In this document: piece by piece, positions 1 to 7,173 of the stretch
Layout: every line of letters begins with the position of its first letter
Position numbering within the stretch: the first letter of the stretch is position 1
DNA from: Myxococcota bacterium
GTDB lineage: Bacteria > Myxococcota > Kuafuiibacteriia > Kuafuiibacteriales > Kuafuiibacteriaceae
Direction of reading: 5' to 3'
Assembly: GCA_028289325.1 (NCBI GenBank)
Contig: JANQQN010000041.1
Location: 1-35,361, forward strand
Length of the DNA: 35,361 nucleotides
The notes under the pieces: model-generated
Seen by the model: only the letters and a program-made list of their open reading frames with translations
Told to the model about the DNA's origin: nothing
Databases searched by the model: none
Translations under genes and position numbers: made by a program

Positions 1-198
1 CTCCTTAGTTGCTGGGGGCCACCCAACGCCCTCGTCGTCGCACGACCAGGGCCGACAAGCCCTCGTCGAGGGCCTCACGTGGGTTATTGGTCACGTCTCG
101 AGCGGCTGAAGTCGCGAGGAAGCCTCTGTCGCTGCAGACTGCTGGAACGCTCTGACGTCGGCGCGTCTGACGCTGGAGCGCGGACCGCATCTGATTTA

Positions 199-386
199 CA
201 CGGATCGCGTTGCCCGCAGGCTCGCGAAGTACCGGCCGAGAAAGTCCGTCAACGCGGCCACGCGAGCGCTTGCTGCAAGATCACGATGAGTTAGAACCCA
301 CAGCGGCACCTCGAATCCGTCGATCGGATCCGTCAGCTGTGTGAGTCCGGCCGCCCGACCGTAGCGCACGGGACCACGCAGGCACC
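199..386 (-). pseudogene. LysR-family regulator, C-terminal remnant with a frameshift
   Basis: Reading the minus strand from about 386 to 356, one frame gives a short stretch ending ACVVPCATVGR. From 354 to 199 the neighbouring frame gives AAGLTQLTDPIDGFEVPLW, then VLTHRDLAASARVAALTDFL. Joined, they look like the end of a LysR substrate-binding domain: a buried 'aG-G-a-lPc' stretch, then the 'LW-LTH-dLr-tarVrAl-dFl' ending. The match is split across frames, so at least one indel is present. Nothing resembling the N-terminal helix-turn-helix is readable upstream, because the metallo-beta-lactamase gene ends at 515. I read it as a decayed regulator gene; the family call is from motif memory and is moderately secure. 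Confidence 0.55.
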
Positions 387-514
387 GTTGCGGTACAGAT
401 GGCACCGATGTTCGACCAAGAGGCCGACCACATTGCACGCCAGCTGGAGCTCGAGGGCTCTTGACCGGCTCGAGGGCGAGGCCGTGATTGTCGCCGCGGG
501 CTTCGGCCGACCGA

Positions 515-1489
515 TCATCGGCGTGATTCGTCGGCGCCGCGGAGGCGGTCGAACGCCGACGGGTCATGCGCGGGCAGCAGGCCGAGCCTCCATGCGGTCA
601 TCGTGGTCCGGATCGTCGTTTGCGTGGCCATCGCGGCGGGGATGTCTTCGGTGATGCCGGGGACGCGGCCGTCCTTCGTCTGCTCGACGTCGAACGTCGC
701 GTCGCCGGCGGCCAACCACCCCCCGTCGCCGTCGAGCACGAGCAGTCCTGCGTGCCCAGGGGTGTGGCCGGGCAGGGGGACGAGACGAAGTCGAGGATCG
801 CCGGCGATCACCTGCGTACGGTCGAAGCCCGCGGCGGGGTCGTCGGCGAACGTCGCCACCCGGGGGCGCCAGCTCTCGGGGAGCTGACAGGTCGAAGCCC
901 CCGAGTGGGACGGCCAATTGCCCTGACCGACCCACACCTCGGCGTCCGGGAATCGCTCGAGGTTGCCCATGTGGTCAGCGTGAAAGTGGGTGATGAGGAT
1001 GTGTTGGACTCGCTTCGGGTCGAGGCCGACCTTGGCCATCCGGGCGGGCAGGGTGTCTCCGCCCTCAACGTCGAAAGCCAGGTTGCGGCGGTAAAACCAG
1101 TCGTTGCTGGAATCGCAATCGAAGTAGTCAGGGTCGTTGATACGCGGCGAGGCACCGGTGTCAACGAGGACGATGTCGCCGTTCGGCCGCTCGACCGCGT
1201 AGACGATGATCGGCATCCAGTCGGACCAGTTCTCGTCGAAGATGATGCGGGGGATGCGCCAAAAGTGGGGACTAGACAGTTCCCGGTGGGACGCTTTCAC
1301 CCTCACCCAGCCGGCGCGGAGGGCGTGGATGCGGTGGCCATCTTTGGTCATCCGCGTCGCATAGGACGCGACCGCTTGCCGAGGCGGTGGATCCGAAGGG
1401 GCCGGCGTCGTCCCCAGACACGCATTCAGAAAGCCAGCTCCCGCCGCCGCGAGGAGCGACAGCGAGCGGCGTTGTGTGTGATATATCAT
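515..1489 (-). CDS. Metallo-beta-lactamase-fold hydrolase, predicted lipoprotein
   Basis: This 324-residue protein carries the MBL signature HFHADH (residues 168-173), then GHTPGH (241-246), the bridging Asp in AGDATF (around 263) and a late His near 308. This is the full binuclear zinc set. The N-terminus has two arginines, a hydrophobic run and a lipobox ending at Cys24 (LNAC), so export and lipid anchoring are likely. The spacing resembles the AHL-lactonase/AttM branch of the superfamily, but the substrate cannot be read from sequence. The ATG at 1489 lies inside one arm of the inverted repeat shared with the divergent TetR gene and has no clear Shine-Dalgarno, so the true start may be slightly downstream. 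Repression by the divergent TetR protein is the obvious model. Confidence 0.88.
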   Translation of the reverse strand: MIYHTQRRSLSLLAAAGAGFLNACLGTTPAPSDPPPRQAVASYATRMTKDGHRIHALRAGWVRVKASHRELSSPHFWRIPRIIFDENWSDWMPIIVYAVERPNGDIVLVDTGASPRINDPDYFDCDSSNDWFYRRNLAFDVEGGDTLPARMAKVGLDPKRVQHILITHFHADHMGNLERFPDAEVWVGQGNWPSHSGASTCQLPESWRPRVATFADDPAAGFDRTQVIAGDPRLRLVPLPGHTPGHAGLLVLDGDGGWLAAGDATFDVEQTKDGRVPGITEDIPAAMATQTTIRTTMTAWRLGLLPAHDPSAFDRLRGADESRR

Positions 1490-1520
1490 TGATATGCGTT
1501 GACAATATCAGTGATATATC
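1480..1520. promoter_or_regulatory. Inverted-repeat operator between the MBL and TetR genes
   Basis: Two 16-bp arms, GATATATCATTGATAT (1480-1495) and ATATCAGTGATATATC (1505-1520), are inverted copies with one mismatch, separated by 9 bp. The element fills the gap between the divergent genes and overlaps the proposed MBL start codon. It is AT-rich against a GC-rich background. Size and position are typical of a TetR dimer or dimer-pair operator controlling both genes. Confidence 0.75.
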
Positions 1521-1535
1521 GGAGGCAAGGAGCGG

Positions 1536-2102
1536 ATGGCGGATGCCGATGAAGTACGCAACAAGGTGCTGTCCGCGGCTTCGAAGCTCCTCCGGACGGC
1601 GGGGCCCAAGGCCCTGAGCAACCGCCGGGTCGCCGCCGAGGCGGGGGTCACCACCATGGCCATCTACAGCCGATTCGGCGGCAAAGGCGGCGTTTTGGAG
1701 TCCCTGTATCTGGAGGGCGTCGAGACGCTCAAGGCGGCCCAAGAACGCGTCGAAGGCCAAGACCCGGTTTCCGAGATCGTCGGCCTGTGCCACGCGTATC
1801 GAGAGACCGCGCTCGCCCACGGCGGCCACTACCGCATCCTGTTCGGCGCCATGCCCGACTGGACACCCAGCGAGTCCGCTCGAGGGGCACTGTTCGGAGC
1901 ATTCGCTCGGCTGCAGGCCGCGGTGCAGCGGGCGATCGACGTTGGGGAGGTTCGAGGCTCGGCGCCGACCATCGCTCATGCCCTATTCGCGGCCTGTCAC
2001 GGCCATGTGATGCTCTCGTTGAATCGATACGAGCTTCCCGGTGCGGAAGACGTGTACCGGCAAACGGTGCTGCGGTTGCTCGGGGTCGGGCCTCACGCTT
2101 GA
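1536..2102 (+). CDS. TetR-family transcriptional regulator
   Basis: The protein has 188 residues. Its first 60 form a TetR DNA-binding domain: an amphipathic first helix, then RRVAAEAGVTTMAIYSRFGG, which matches the consensus 'IA-eAGvs-gtlY-hF-sKe-Ll'. The C-terminal part is helical and resembles the WHG-type ligand domain (residues 75-180), with no recognisable ligand clue. An AAGGAG at 1527-1532 sits 3 bases before the ATG. It is divergent from the MBL-fold gene and the inverted repeat lies between them, so it probably represses itself and that neighbour. The 3' end overlaps by 10 bp the 3' end of the convergent rhombosortase-like gene. Confidence 0.92.
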   Translation: MADADEVRNKVLSAASKLLRTAGPKALSNRRVAAEAGVTTMAIYSRFGGKGGVLESLYLEGVETLKAAQERVEGQDPVSEIVGLCHAYRETALAHGGHYRILFGAMPDWTPSESARGALFGAFARLQAAVQRAIDVGEVRGSAPTIAHALFAACHGHVMLSLNRYELPGAEDVYRQTVLRLLGVGPHA

Positions 2103-2650
2103 CGAGACCACCGCACCGACCACGCCAGGATCAGCGTCGCCGTCGCCGCCCCTCCGATGACACCGTACACATGAGCTTCGGCGAGCACCGGTCCGCCGAC
2201 CCACGCTTCGGTCAGCGAAGACGTACCCAGCGCATGGTCCGACAGGAGCTTCACCGCGAGCCCGATCATCACCGCCGCCGCCCGCTGGGGCCGGCGCTCC
2301 AGGATCGCCGCCCCCGCGATCATGCCGTACAGCGCTCCGGACAAGCCGACATACCAATCTGCCTCCGGATGCCGGACCAGGATGCCCAGGTCGACGCCGA
2401 CGGTGGCGCCGCCCAGGAGCGCGACGAACGCGCGGGCGCGGCCGAGCGGCTCGAGCAGGCCGGCGAAAACGGCCAGGGTCACGAGGTTGAGCCCCCAGTG
2501 CGACCACGTCAGATGCACCCAGTGGCCGGTCACCAGGCGCCATGGCTCACCAGCAACGGCCGCCGCTTCGAGGCGGAAGGCCTCGATCGTCGGCTCGCCC
2601 CCCAGCTGCAGCAGCATCGTGATCGCTGCCAGCACGACCACCGGTCCCAT
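2093..2650 (-). CDS. Rhombosortase-like rhomboid intramembrane serine protease
   Basis: The protein has 185 residues and about six hydrophobic segments. Rhomboid marks are visible in order: GHWVHLTWSHWGLNL (residues 42-56) with the His and Asn of helix 2, GLSGALYG (102-109) with the catalytic Ser in GxSG, and AEAHVYG (157-163) with the catalytic His. The small size, the 'HW-HL-W-H-glN' form and the short loops resemble rhombosortases, which cut GlyGly-CTERM tails from surface proteins, more than housekeeping GlpG. No GlyGly-CTERM protein is encoded in this window, so that role is inferred. The ATG at 2650 is chosen; an in-frame GTG at 2668 is also possible. Divergent from the PD40 lipoprotein. 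Confidence 0.78.
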   Translation of the reverse strand: MGPVVVLAAITMLLQLGGEPTIEAFRLEAAAVAGEPWRLVTGHWVHLTWSHWGLNLVTLAVFAGLLEPLGRARAFVALLGGATVGVDLGILVRHPEADWYVGLSGALYGMIAGAAILERRPQRAAAVMIGLAVKLLSDHALGTSSLTEAWVGGPVLAEAHVYGVIGGAATATLILAWSVRWSRQA

Positions 2651-2746
2651 CCGTTGGAAGCTTCGCACGCCCGGCGGGGGCCCGCGAGCCGGCGCGGGCG
2701 CCGATTCTCTTCCTTGGCGGCTTGGGGTAGCGGTGAAGGGGTGGTG

Positions 2747-3709
2747 GTGAGAGTGAACGCGTCGATGGTCGTTTTGGCCGCTTGCGTCGGCGGCTGCGCG
2801 AGCGGTCCGGTGGGGCGAGCGGGACCTGCAGGCTGGCCGCTGCCTTACGGCCCGGTCCCCATGACCCCCGAGCTGGTCGGTCGCGGCGTGTTGTCGACCG
2901 GCCTCGACGAACGTGACTTCGCGCTGTCCGCGGCCGGGGATCGGATCATCTATACGGTCTGGTCGAGCGGAAAGGGCACCCTCGTCGAGTTGCGGCGCAA
3001 CCGGCTCGGGCCTCGGGTGGTCTCGTTCTCCGGCCGTGATAGCGACCTCGAGCCGGTGTTCGCCGCCGATGGCCGCCTGTACTTCGTGTCGAATCGACCT
3101 CTCCCCGGCACCACCCGGAGTGATTTCAACATTTGGTCCGTCGAGCTGACCGACCGCGGGTGGGGGGAGCCGGAGCCGCTGCCCGGTGCGATCAACACCG
3201 AGGCCGACGAGTACTATCCGTCGCTCACCCGTGACGGCACGCTGTACTTCACCGCGGTGTACGACGACGGCATGGGCAAGGACGACCTGTACCGGGCTCG
3301 CCGGGCGCCGGACGGCACCTACCCTCGGGTCGAGCGCCTGCCGGCGCCGGTGAACAGTGAGTTTTGGGAGTTCAACGCCGCGATCGATCCCGACGAACGA
3401 TACTTGGTGTTCACGGTCGCGGGTCGGCTCTCGGGTCCCGGACGGGGCGACCTCGCCGTGAGCTTTCGAACCCCTGACGATCGCTGGAGCGCGCCAGTGC
3501 TGATCGATATCAACTCGCCCGCCCTCGACTACTGCCCGTCGATCGCCCCTGACGGACAAACGCTGTACTTCTCCAGTCGGCGAGCCATACCGCCCGACGA
3601 TGCGCCGGTCGGTTACGACGACCTGCAGACCCGGCTGCGCAGGCCCGGCAACGGCGGTGGCGATCTGTATCGAGTGAGCATTCAGCGCCTCCTTTCAGCG
3701 ACGCCCTGA
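2747..3709 (+). CDS. PD40/TolB-like beta-propeller lipoprotein
   Basis: Repeats of the PD40 type recur: EPVFAADGRLYFVSNR, YPSLTRDGTLYFTAVYDDG, NAAIDPDERYLVFTV and CPSIAPDGQTLYFSSRR. These are the 'p-fspDGr-lyF-S-r' blades of a TolB/WD40-like propeller. The N-terminus is a short lipoprotein signal with candidate lipobox cysteines at residue 13 (LAAC) or 17 (VGGC). The reading frame stays open far upstream, but a GTG at 2747 preceded by GAAGGGG (2735-2741) gives the signal peptide its charged start, so I use it (320 residues). Role is probably periplasmic ligand or protein binding; the partner is unknown. Confidence 0.85.
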   Translation: MRVNASMVVLAACVGGCASGPVGRAGPAGWPLPYGPVPMTPELVGRGVLSTGLDERDFALSAAGDRIIYTVWSSGKGTLVELRRNRLGPRVVSFSGRDSDLEPVFAADGRLYFVSNRPLPGTTRSDFNIWSVELTDRGWGEPEPLPGAINTEADEYYPSLTRDGTLYFTAVYDDGMGKDDLYRARRAPDGTYPRVERLPAPVNSEFWEFNAAIDPDERYLVFTVAGRLSGPGRGDLAVSFRTPDDRWSAPVLIDINSPALDYCPSIAPDGQTLYFSSRRAIPPDDAPVGYDDLQTRLRRPGNGGGDLYRVSIQRLLSATP

Positions 3710-3751
3710 CGCTTTGCGGCCACTCATTCGCCACGGTTAGGACACAATTGA

Positions 3752-3781
3752 TTGACCGAGACCGATGACTGCGGGTACGTC
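3752..3781 (+). promoter_or_regulatory. Possible promoter of the ParA/CHAD operon
   Basis: TTGACC (3752-3757) matches a -35 element in five of six positions. TACGTC, 18 bp further on (3776-3781), is a weak -10. The placement just before the tandem repeats at 3787-3810 and 40-70 bp before the first gene is sensible, but the -10 match is poor. Confidence 0.3.
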
Positions 3782-3786
3782 CTTAT

Positions 3787-3810
3787 GACGTCACGACGTC
3801 ACGACGTCGA
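3787..3810 (+). repeat. Three tandem 8-bp iterons upstream of the RHH gene
   Basis: GACGTCAC at 3787-3794 is repeated exactly at 3795-3802, and the third copy GACGTCGA (3803-3810) matches in six of eight positions. Each contains the palindrome GACGTC at strict 8-bp spacing. The array ends 12 bp before the ribbon-helix-helix ATG, over or beside its likely promoter. Omega- and ParG-type partition proteins bind tandem 7-8 bp repeats of this kind for autoregulation and as centromere. Confidence 0.7.
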
Positions 3811-3822
3811 AGGGTTCCCCGG

Positions 3823-3987
3823 ATGGCCGACAAGAAGGAAAAGCGGAAAAACACGTCGCTGCGCCTTCGCGCGAAAACCCTGAAGGCGCTCAAGCTCCGG
3901 GCCATCGAGGAGGATACCAGCGTGCAGCAGCTCGTAGAGCGGCTCATCGAAGCCTATCTCGCTGCTGAAAAGGAGAAACGCGAATGA
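3823..3987 (+). CDS. Small ribbon-helix-helix DNA-binding protein (ParA-operon partner)
   Basis: A 54-residue basic protein. After a lysine-rich tail of about 10 residues comes a strand-helix-helix: TSLRLRAKTLKALKLRAIEE, then DTSVQQLVERLIEAYLAAE, matching the MetJ/Arc/CopG pattern of an alternating strand, helix A, a DxS turn and helix B. It is the first gene of a run in which each stop overlaps the next start (ATGA at 3984-3987). A tiny RHH protein with a basic flexible tail plus a ParA ATPase resembles the ParG/omega partners of plasmid partition systems. A ParG-like tail can also stimulate ParA. Antitoxin is the main alternative, but no toxin gene adjoins it. Confidence 0.82.
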   Translation: MADKKEKRKNTSLRLRAKTLKALKLRAIEEDTSVQQLVERLIEAYLAAEKEKRE

Positions 3988-5528
3988 CCCTAGAAAGCAT
4001 TCAGCTGCGACCGGGCGGGTGCTGGATACTTCCGCCGGACGACCCCCGCGGCGAGGAAGAGCCGCCGGTCGCCCCCGTCGAGGCCCCCCCGGGGCATCGA
4101 ATCGAGCCCAACGACGCGGTGACCGGCACCCTGACCCTGTTCGATTCTTGGGAGTGGAGCCTGTGGCACGCCGGGACCCTGCTCGTGGGCGACGGTGGGT
4201 GTCTACGCGTCATCGACGTGCGCGACCCGGCGACGACGCTGGCGTCCCTGTCGATGGCCGCGCCCCCTGAGGTGGGTCACGCGTGGCCCGATGGCCCGTT
4301 GGGGGCGCTCGTGGGCCCCGTACTGGGGGTGCGGGCCGCGCGGCCCGTGGCCAAGATCGACGTGGTTCAGCGTCGATGGGACGTCCGCAATGAGGACGAT
4401 AAGGTCGTGGTCCGGCTCTTGGAGCAGGCGTGGGGGGGCGATCTTCGGACGATGGCCAAGATCCCGCTGCGCGGATACGACGACGAGGCGCGGGCGGTCG
4501 AAAAGCGACTGCCCGCCGCCGCCCATAGCGATCGCCCACCGTTCGCGCACGCCCTGGAAGCGGCCTCCCTGGAACCCCGAACCTGGACCAACAAGCCCAG
4601 CTTCACCTTCGTCGACGATACGCCGGCCCGCGACGCGGTGGTGGAGATGCTGTTGGCGATGGTGCGGCTGGCCCGTCAAACGGAGCCGGGGATCGTCGAA
4701 GATATCGATACGGAGTTCCTGCACGACTACCGGGTTCTGATCCGCAAGGCGCGGAGCATTCTCTCCCTCACCAACGGCGTTCTCGATCCCGCGTCGACGA
4801 AGAAACTGAAGGAGGCCTTTCGGAGCCACGGCCGCCGTACGAACGCGCTTCGCGACCTCGACGTCCACTTGCTGGAGCACGACGAGCAGGTCACGAAGGC
4901 GCCGGTCCGCTTTCGACCCGGCTTGGCCCCGATGTACGCTGAGCTCGTCGCGCGCCGGGCCGTGGTTCACGGCAAAGTCGCTTCGGTGCTGACCGGTGCG
5001 ACGTACGGTCGGTCGATGCGAGCCCTCGAGCGATGGATCGAGCAGGCGTCGGCGGGACCCCAAGGGCAGCGACCCATCCGTAAGGAGGCGGACCGAAAGC
5101 TGGCCCGCCAGCTGACCAAGGTGTTGGATGCCGGTCGCAAGATCTCGCCCGAAACCCCGGATGAAGCGGTGCACGCGCTTCGTATCGACTGCAAGAAGCT
5201 GCGCTACCTCCTCGAGTTCTTCCGCGCCCTCTATCCGGACGAGCGGCTGAGCCCCGTGGTGAAGGCGCTCAAGCGCCTTCAGGATCTCCTCGGTACCTTC
5301 AACGACCGAAGTGTTCAGCAAGATGCGCTGGTGGCGTGGGCGACCCACACCGGAGGCGTGTCGGTGTCGACCGTGCTCAGCGTCGGGGCGCTGGTCGGGG
5401 CGCTCGCTCGCGAGCAGGCGGCGCTTCGGGCCAAGGTCGAGTCCACCTTCGTCGCTTTCGATCGGCCCGCGGTCTACGGCGCCCTCTTGGGCGCAAAAGC
5501 CTCGCGGCGGCGAAAGGGGGCGGCATGA
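3984..5528 (+). CDS. CHAD-domain protein with a vestigial CYTH-like N-terminus
   Basis: 514 residues. The C-terminal half (about 215-500) is a CHAD domain: the helical repeats carry HDYRVLIRKARSIL (247-260), RDLDVHLLEHD (290-300), the second-repeat VHALRIDCKKLRYLLEFF (396-413) and LQDLLGTFNDRSVQ. The conserved His/Arg/Lys positions (H247, R250, R254, R257; H397, R400, K404, K405, R407) form the basic surface that binds polyphosphate in this family. The first 200 residues follow a CYTH-like pattern (FDSWEWSLWHAGTLL, then QRRWDVRNEDDKVVVRLLEQ) but no ExExK motif is present, so this part is probably non-catalytic. It lies between the RHH gene and parA, overlapping both by 4 nt. Likely role: polyphosphate or granule adaptor. 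Confidence 0.88.
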   Translation: MTLESIQLRPGGCWILPPDDPRGEEEPPVAPVEAPPGHRIEPNDAVTGTLTLFDSWEWSLWHAGTLLVGDGGCLRVIDVRDPATTLASLSMAAPPEVGHAWPDGPLGALVGPVLGVRAARPVAKIDVVQRRWDVRNEDDKVVVRLLEQAWGGDLRTMAKIPLRGYDDEARAVEKRLPAAAHSDRPPFAHALEAASLEPRTWTNKPSFTFVDDTPARDAVVEMLLAMVRLARQTEPGIVEDIDTEFLHDYRVLIRKARSILSLTNGVLDPASTKKLKEAFRSHGRRTNALRDLDVHLLEHDEQVTKAPVRFRPGLAPMYAELVARRAVVHGKVASVLTGATYGRSMRALERWIEQASAGPQGQRPIRKEADRKLARQLTKVLDAGRKISPETPDEAVHALRIDCKKLRYLLEFFRALYPDERLSPVVKALKRLQDLLGTFNDRSVQQDALVAWATHTGGVSVSTVLSVGALVGALAREQAALRAKVESTFVAFDRPAVYGALLGAKASRRRKGAA

Positions 5529-6271
5529 AGGTGGTGGCGACCTACAGCATCAAGGGTGGTGTCGGCAAGACCACGACGGCGGCGAACCTCGCGTGGGCGG
5601 CGGCCCAGGCTGGGCAACGGACCTTGCTCGTCGACCTCGACCCCCAAGGCGCAAGCTCGTTTTACTTCCGGGTTCGGCCGCGCAAAGGACAGAAGAGCAA
5701 GGAGCTCTTGAAGGGCGGCGACTCGCTGCTGGGCGGGATTCGGGCTTCGGACCACGACGGGCTCGACGTCTTGCCGGCCCATCTGTCGTATCGGCACTTC
5801 GACGTCTTGCTCGACGGTATGAAGAAGAGTCGGTCCCGGCTTCGCCGGGCGTTGGAGGCGGCTCAGGACGACTACGACCTGATCGTCCTCGATGCGCCGC
5901 CCAACATCACGCTGCTGTCGGAGAACCTGTTCGATGCCGCCGACCTGATCCTCGTACCGGTCATTCCGACGCCGCTGTCGGAGCGCACCTGGAACCAGCT
6001 GTTGACCTTCTTTGCGGACCACGGACTGCCTCGGAAGAAGCTGCGGCCGTTCTTTTCGATGGCACAGCCGAGAAGCCGGATTCACAAACAGACCATGGCC
6101 CGACTCCGGCAAGAGGACCGCTTCCTCGACGTCGTCGTGCCCCAAAGCGCGGACATCGAGCGGATGGCCGAGCGGCGGGAGCCGGTGATGGTTTACGCGC
6201 CGACCCGCGACGCGGCCAAGGCGTGCCGGGCGCTGTGTACGGAGGTTCTTCGGGAGCTGGCGGCGCCATGA
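5525..6271 (+). CDS. ParA/MinD-type P-loop ATPase
   Basis: 248 residues. The deviant Walker A is KGGVGKTT (residues 10-17), with both the signature lysine K10 and the P-loop lysine K15. LLVDLDPQG follows as the A' motif and LIVLDAPPN as Walker B. The protein has no N-terminal helix-turn-helix, so it is the short, plasmid type Ib/orphan-cargo type that needs a separate DNA- or cargo-binding partner. The ATG at 5525 overlaps the CHAD stop by ATGA; an in-frame open stretch runs further upstream but inside CHAD and is ignored. Family members form ATP-dependent gradients on the nucleoid that move plasmids, chemoreceptor arrays, carboxysomes or storage granules. The CHAD neighbour points to polyphosphate as cargo; this is inference. 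Confidence 0.92.
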   Translation: MKVVATYSIKGGVGKTTTAANLAWAAAQAGQRTLLVDLDPQGASSFYFRVRPRKGQKSKELLKGGDSLLGGIRASDHDGLDVLPAHLSYRHFDVLLDGMKKSRSRLRRALEAAQDDYDLIVLDAPPNITLLSENLFDAADLILVPVIPTPLSERTWNQLLTFFADHGLPRKKLRPFFSMAQPRSRIHKQTMARLRQEDRFLDVVVPQSADIERMAERREPVMVYAPTRDAAKACRALCTEVLRELAAP

Positions 6272-6741
6272 GCCTGGAGATCGAGCGCAAGTGGCGCATC
6301 GATACCCGCGCGGATCTCCCGGCGCCCCTCCCGTCGGGTAAGCACATTCAGCAGGGGTACCTTGCGGTAGGTAAAGACGAAGTACGGCTCCGGAAAAAAG
6401 GGGACACTTGTCGGCTGACGATCAAGCGAGGCGCAGGCCTCGTACGGCGTGAGGTGGAGGTGGAGCTCAGTTCGGCGCAGTTCGCCGCCCTGTGGCCGCT
6501 GACCGAAGGCCGCCGAGTTGAGAAGGTTCGATATGCGGTCGACTACGCAGGTTGCGTGATCGAGATCGATGAGTTTGACGGCGCGCTCAAGGGATTGATT
6601 CTGGCCGAGGTCGAGTTCCCAGATCGCGACGCCGCCGAGTCGTTCCGGCCCCCGCCGTGGTTCGGTCGGGAGTTGACCGGTGCGTCCGAGTGGTCGAACG
6701 CTCGCTTGGCGATCGACGGCGTCCCCCAAGGCGAGACATGA
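6268..6741 (+). CDS. CYTH-domain triphosphate tunnel metalloenzyme
   Basis: 157 residues, the usual length of stand-alone bacterial CYTH (class IV adenylate cyclase / thiamine triphosphatase) proteins. The defining ExExK is intact as EIERKW (E4, E6, K8). Further tunnel residues are in place: VRLRK (R40, R42), LTIKR (K53), EVEVEL (62-67), RRVEKVRY (R83, K86, R88), EIDEFDG (99-105) and LAEVEF (112-117). Family members bind long phosphates with divalent metal and hydrolyse inorganic triphosphate or nucleoside triphosphates; some make cAMP. The operon setting favours tri- or polyphosphate. Its start overlaps the parA stop by ATGA, so translational coupling is likely. Confidence 0.92.
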   Translation: MSLEIERKWRIDTRADLPAPLPSGKHIQQGYLAVGKDEVRLRKKGDTCRLTIKRGAGLVRREVEVELSSAQFAALWPLTEGRRVEKVRYAVDYAGCVIEIDEFDGALKGLILAEVEFPDRDAAESFRPPPWFGRELTGASEWSNARLAIDGVPQGET

Positions 6742-7163
6742 CCCGCGTGGGCGTACTTCCTTACTTCTGGCTCCAGGGTGAGCTGCGCATCGTCGTGGTT
6801 TCGAGCCGTGACGGCGACCGGTGGGTGTTGCCCAAGGGGCGGCCCAAATCCGGGCTGTCTCGGCGGGCGCTGGCCCGGCTCGAAGCGTGGGAGGAAGCCG
6901 GCGTGGATGGGATCTTCAAGCCGGTGCGGCCCATCAACGTGTTCATTCGGCGCGGTGCGCGCAGGCAATCGCTGAGGCTGTACCCGCTGCGCGTACATTC
7001 GCTGGCCGAGGATTGGCCGGAGCAGCAGGATCGTCAGCGGTGTTTGGTGTCCGCGTTCGAGGCGCAGCGGATGTTGTCCGACCCCGGCATGGTCGACGCG
7101 GTCGAAGAGCTGCTGGTTCGCCTGGGCGGTCGGGAGCCTCGCTCGGCCGCCGCCAGCGCGTGA
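6738..7163 (+). CDS. Variant Nudix hydrolase, DIPP-like
   Basis: 141 residues. WVLPKGRPKSGL (29-40) followed by EAWEEAGV (49-56) aligns with the Nudix box G-x5-E-x7-R-E-U-x-E-E-x-G-U when G34 is the first glycine. The metal-binding glutamates E49, E52 and E53 and G55 are kept, but the first Glu is Leu40 and the Arg is Leu48. The 'wvLPKG' lead-in is typical of diadenosine/diphosphoinositol polyphosphate hydrolases, some of which also cleave polyphosphate. It is the last gene of the operon, coupled to CYTH by ATGA. Catalysis is plausible but the two substitutions leave it uncertain; it might be a sensor of inositol pyrophosphate or ApnA-type ligands. Confidence 0.8.
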   Translation: MTRVGVLPYFWLQGELRIVVVSSRDGDRWVLPKGRPKSGLSRRALARLEAWEEAGVDGIFKPVRPINVFIRRGARRQSLRLYPLRVHSLAEDWPEQQDRQRCLVSAFEAQRMLSDPGMVDAVEELLVRLGGREPRSAAASA

Positions 7164-7173
7164 TGGCCGATCG

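Noticed and set aside
1..198. Possible gene at the left edge
   Set aside because: Open frames on both strands are short, arginine-rich and without motif. Nothing is supported here.
566..1492. A 308-codon open frame on the plus strand opposite the MBL-fold gene
   Set aside because: No motif; the minus strand carries a full zinc-binding set.
3823..3987. Antitoxin of a toxin-antitoxin pair
   Set aside because: The next gene is a 514-residue CHAD protein, not a toxin, and ParA is in the same transcript; a partition-type role fits better.
4203..5348. A 381-codon open frame on the minus strand inside the CHAD gene
   Set aside because: Composition of a shadow frame; the CHAD frame has clear repeats and coupled neighbours.
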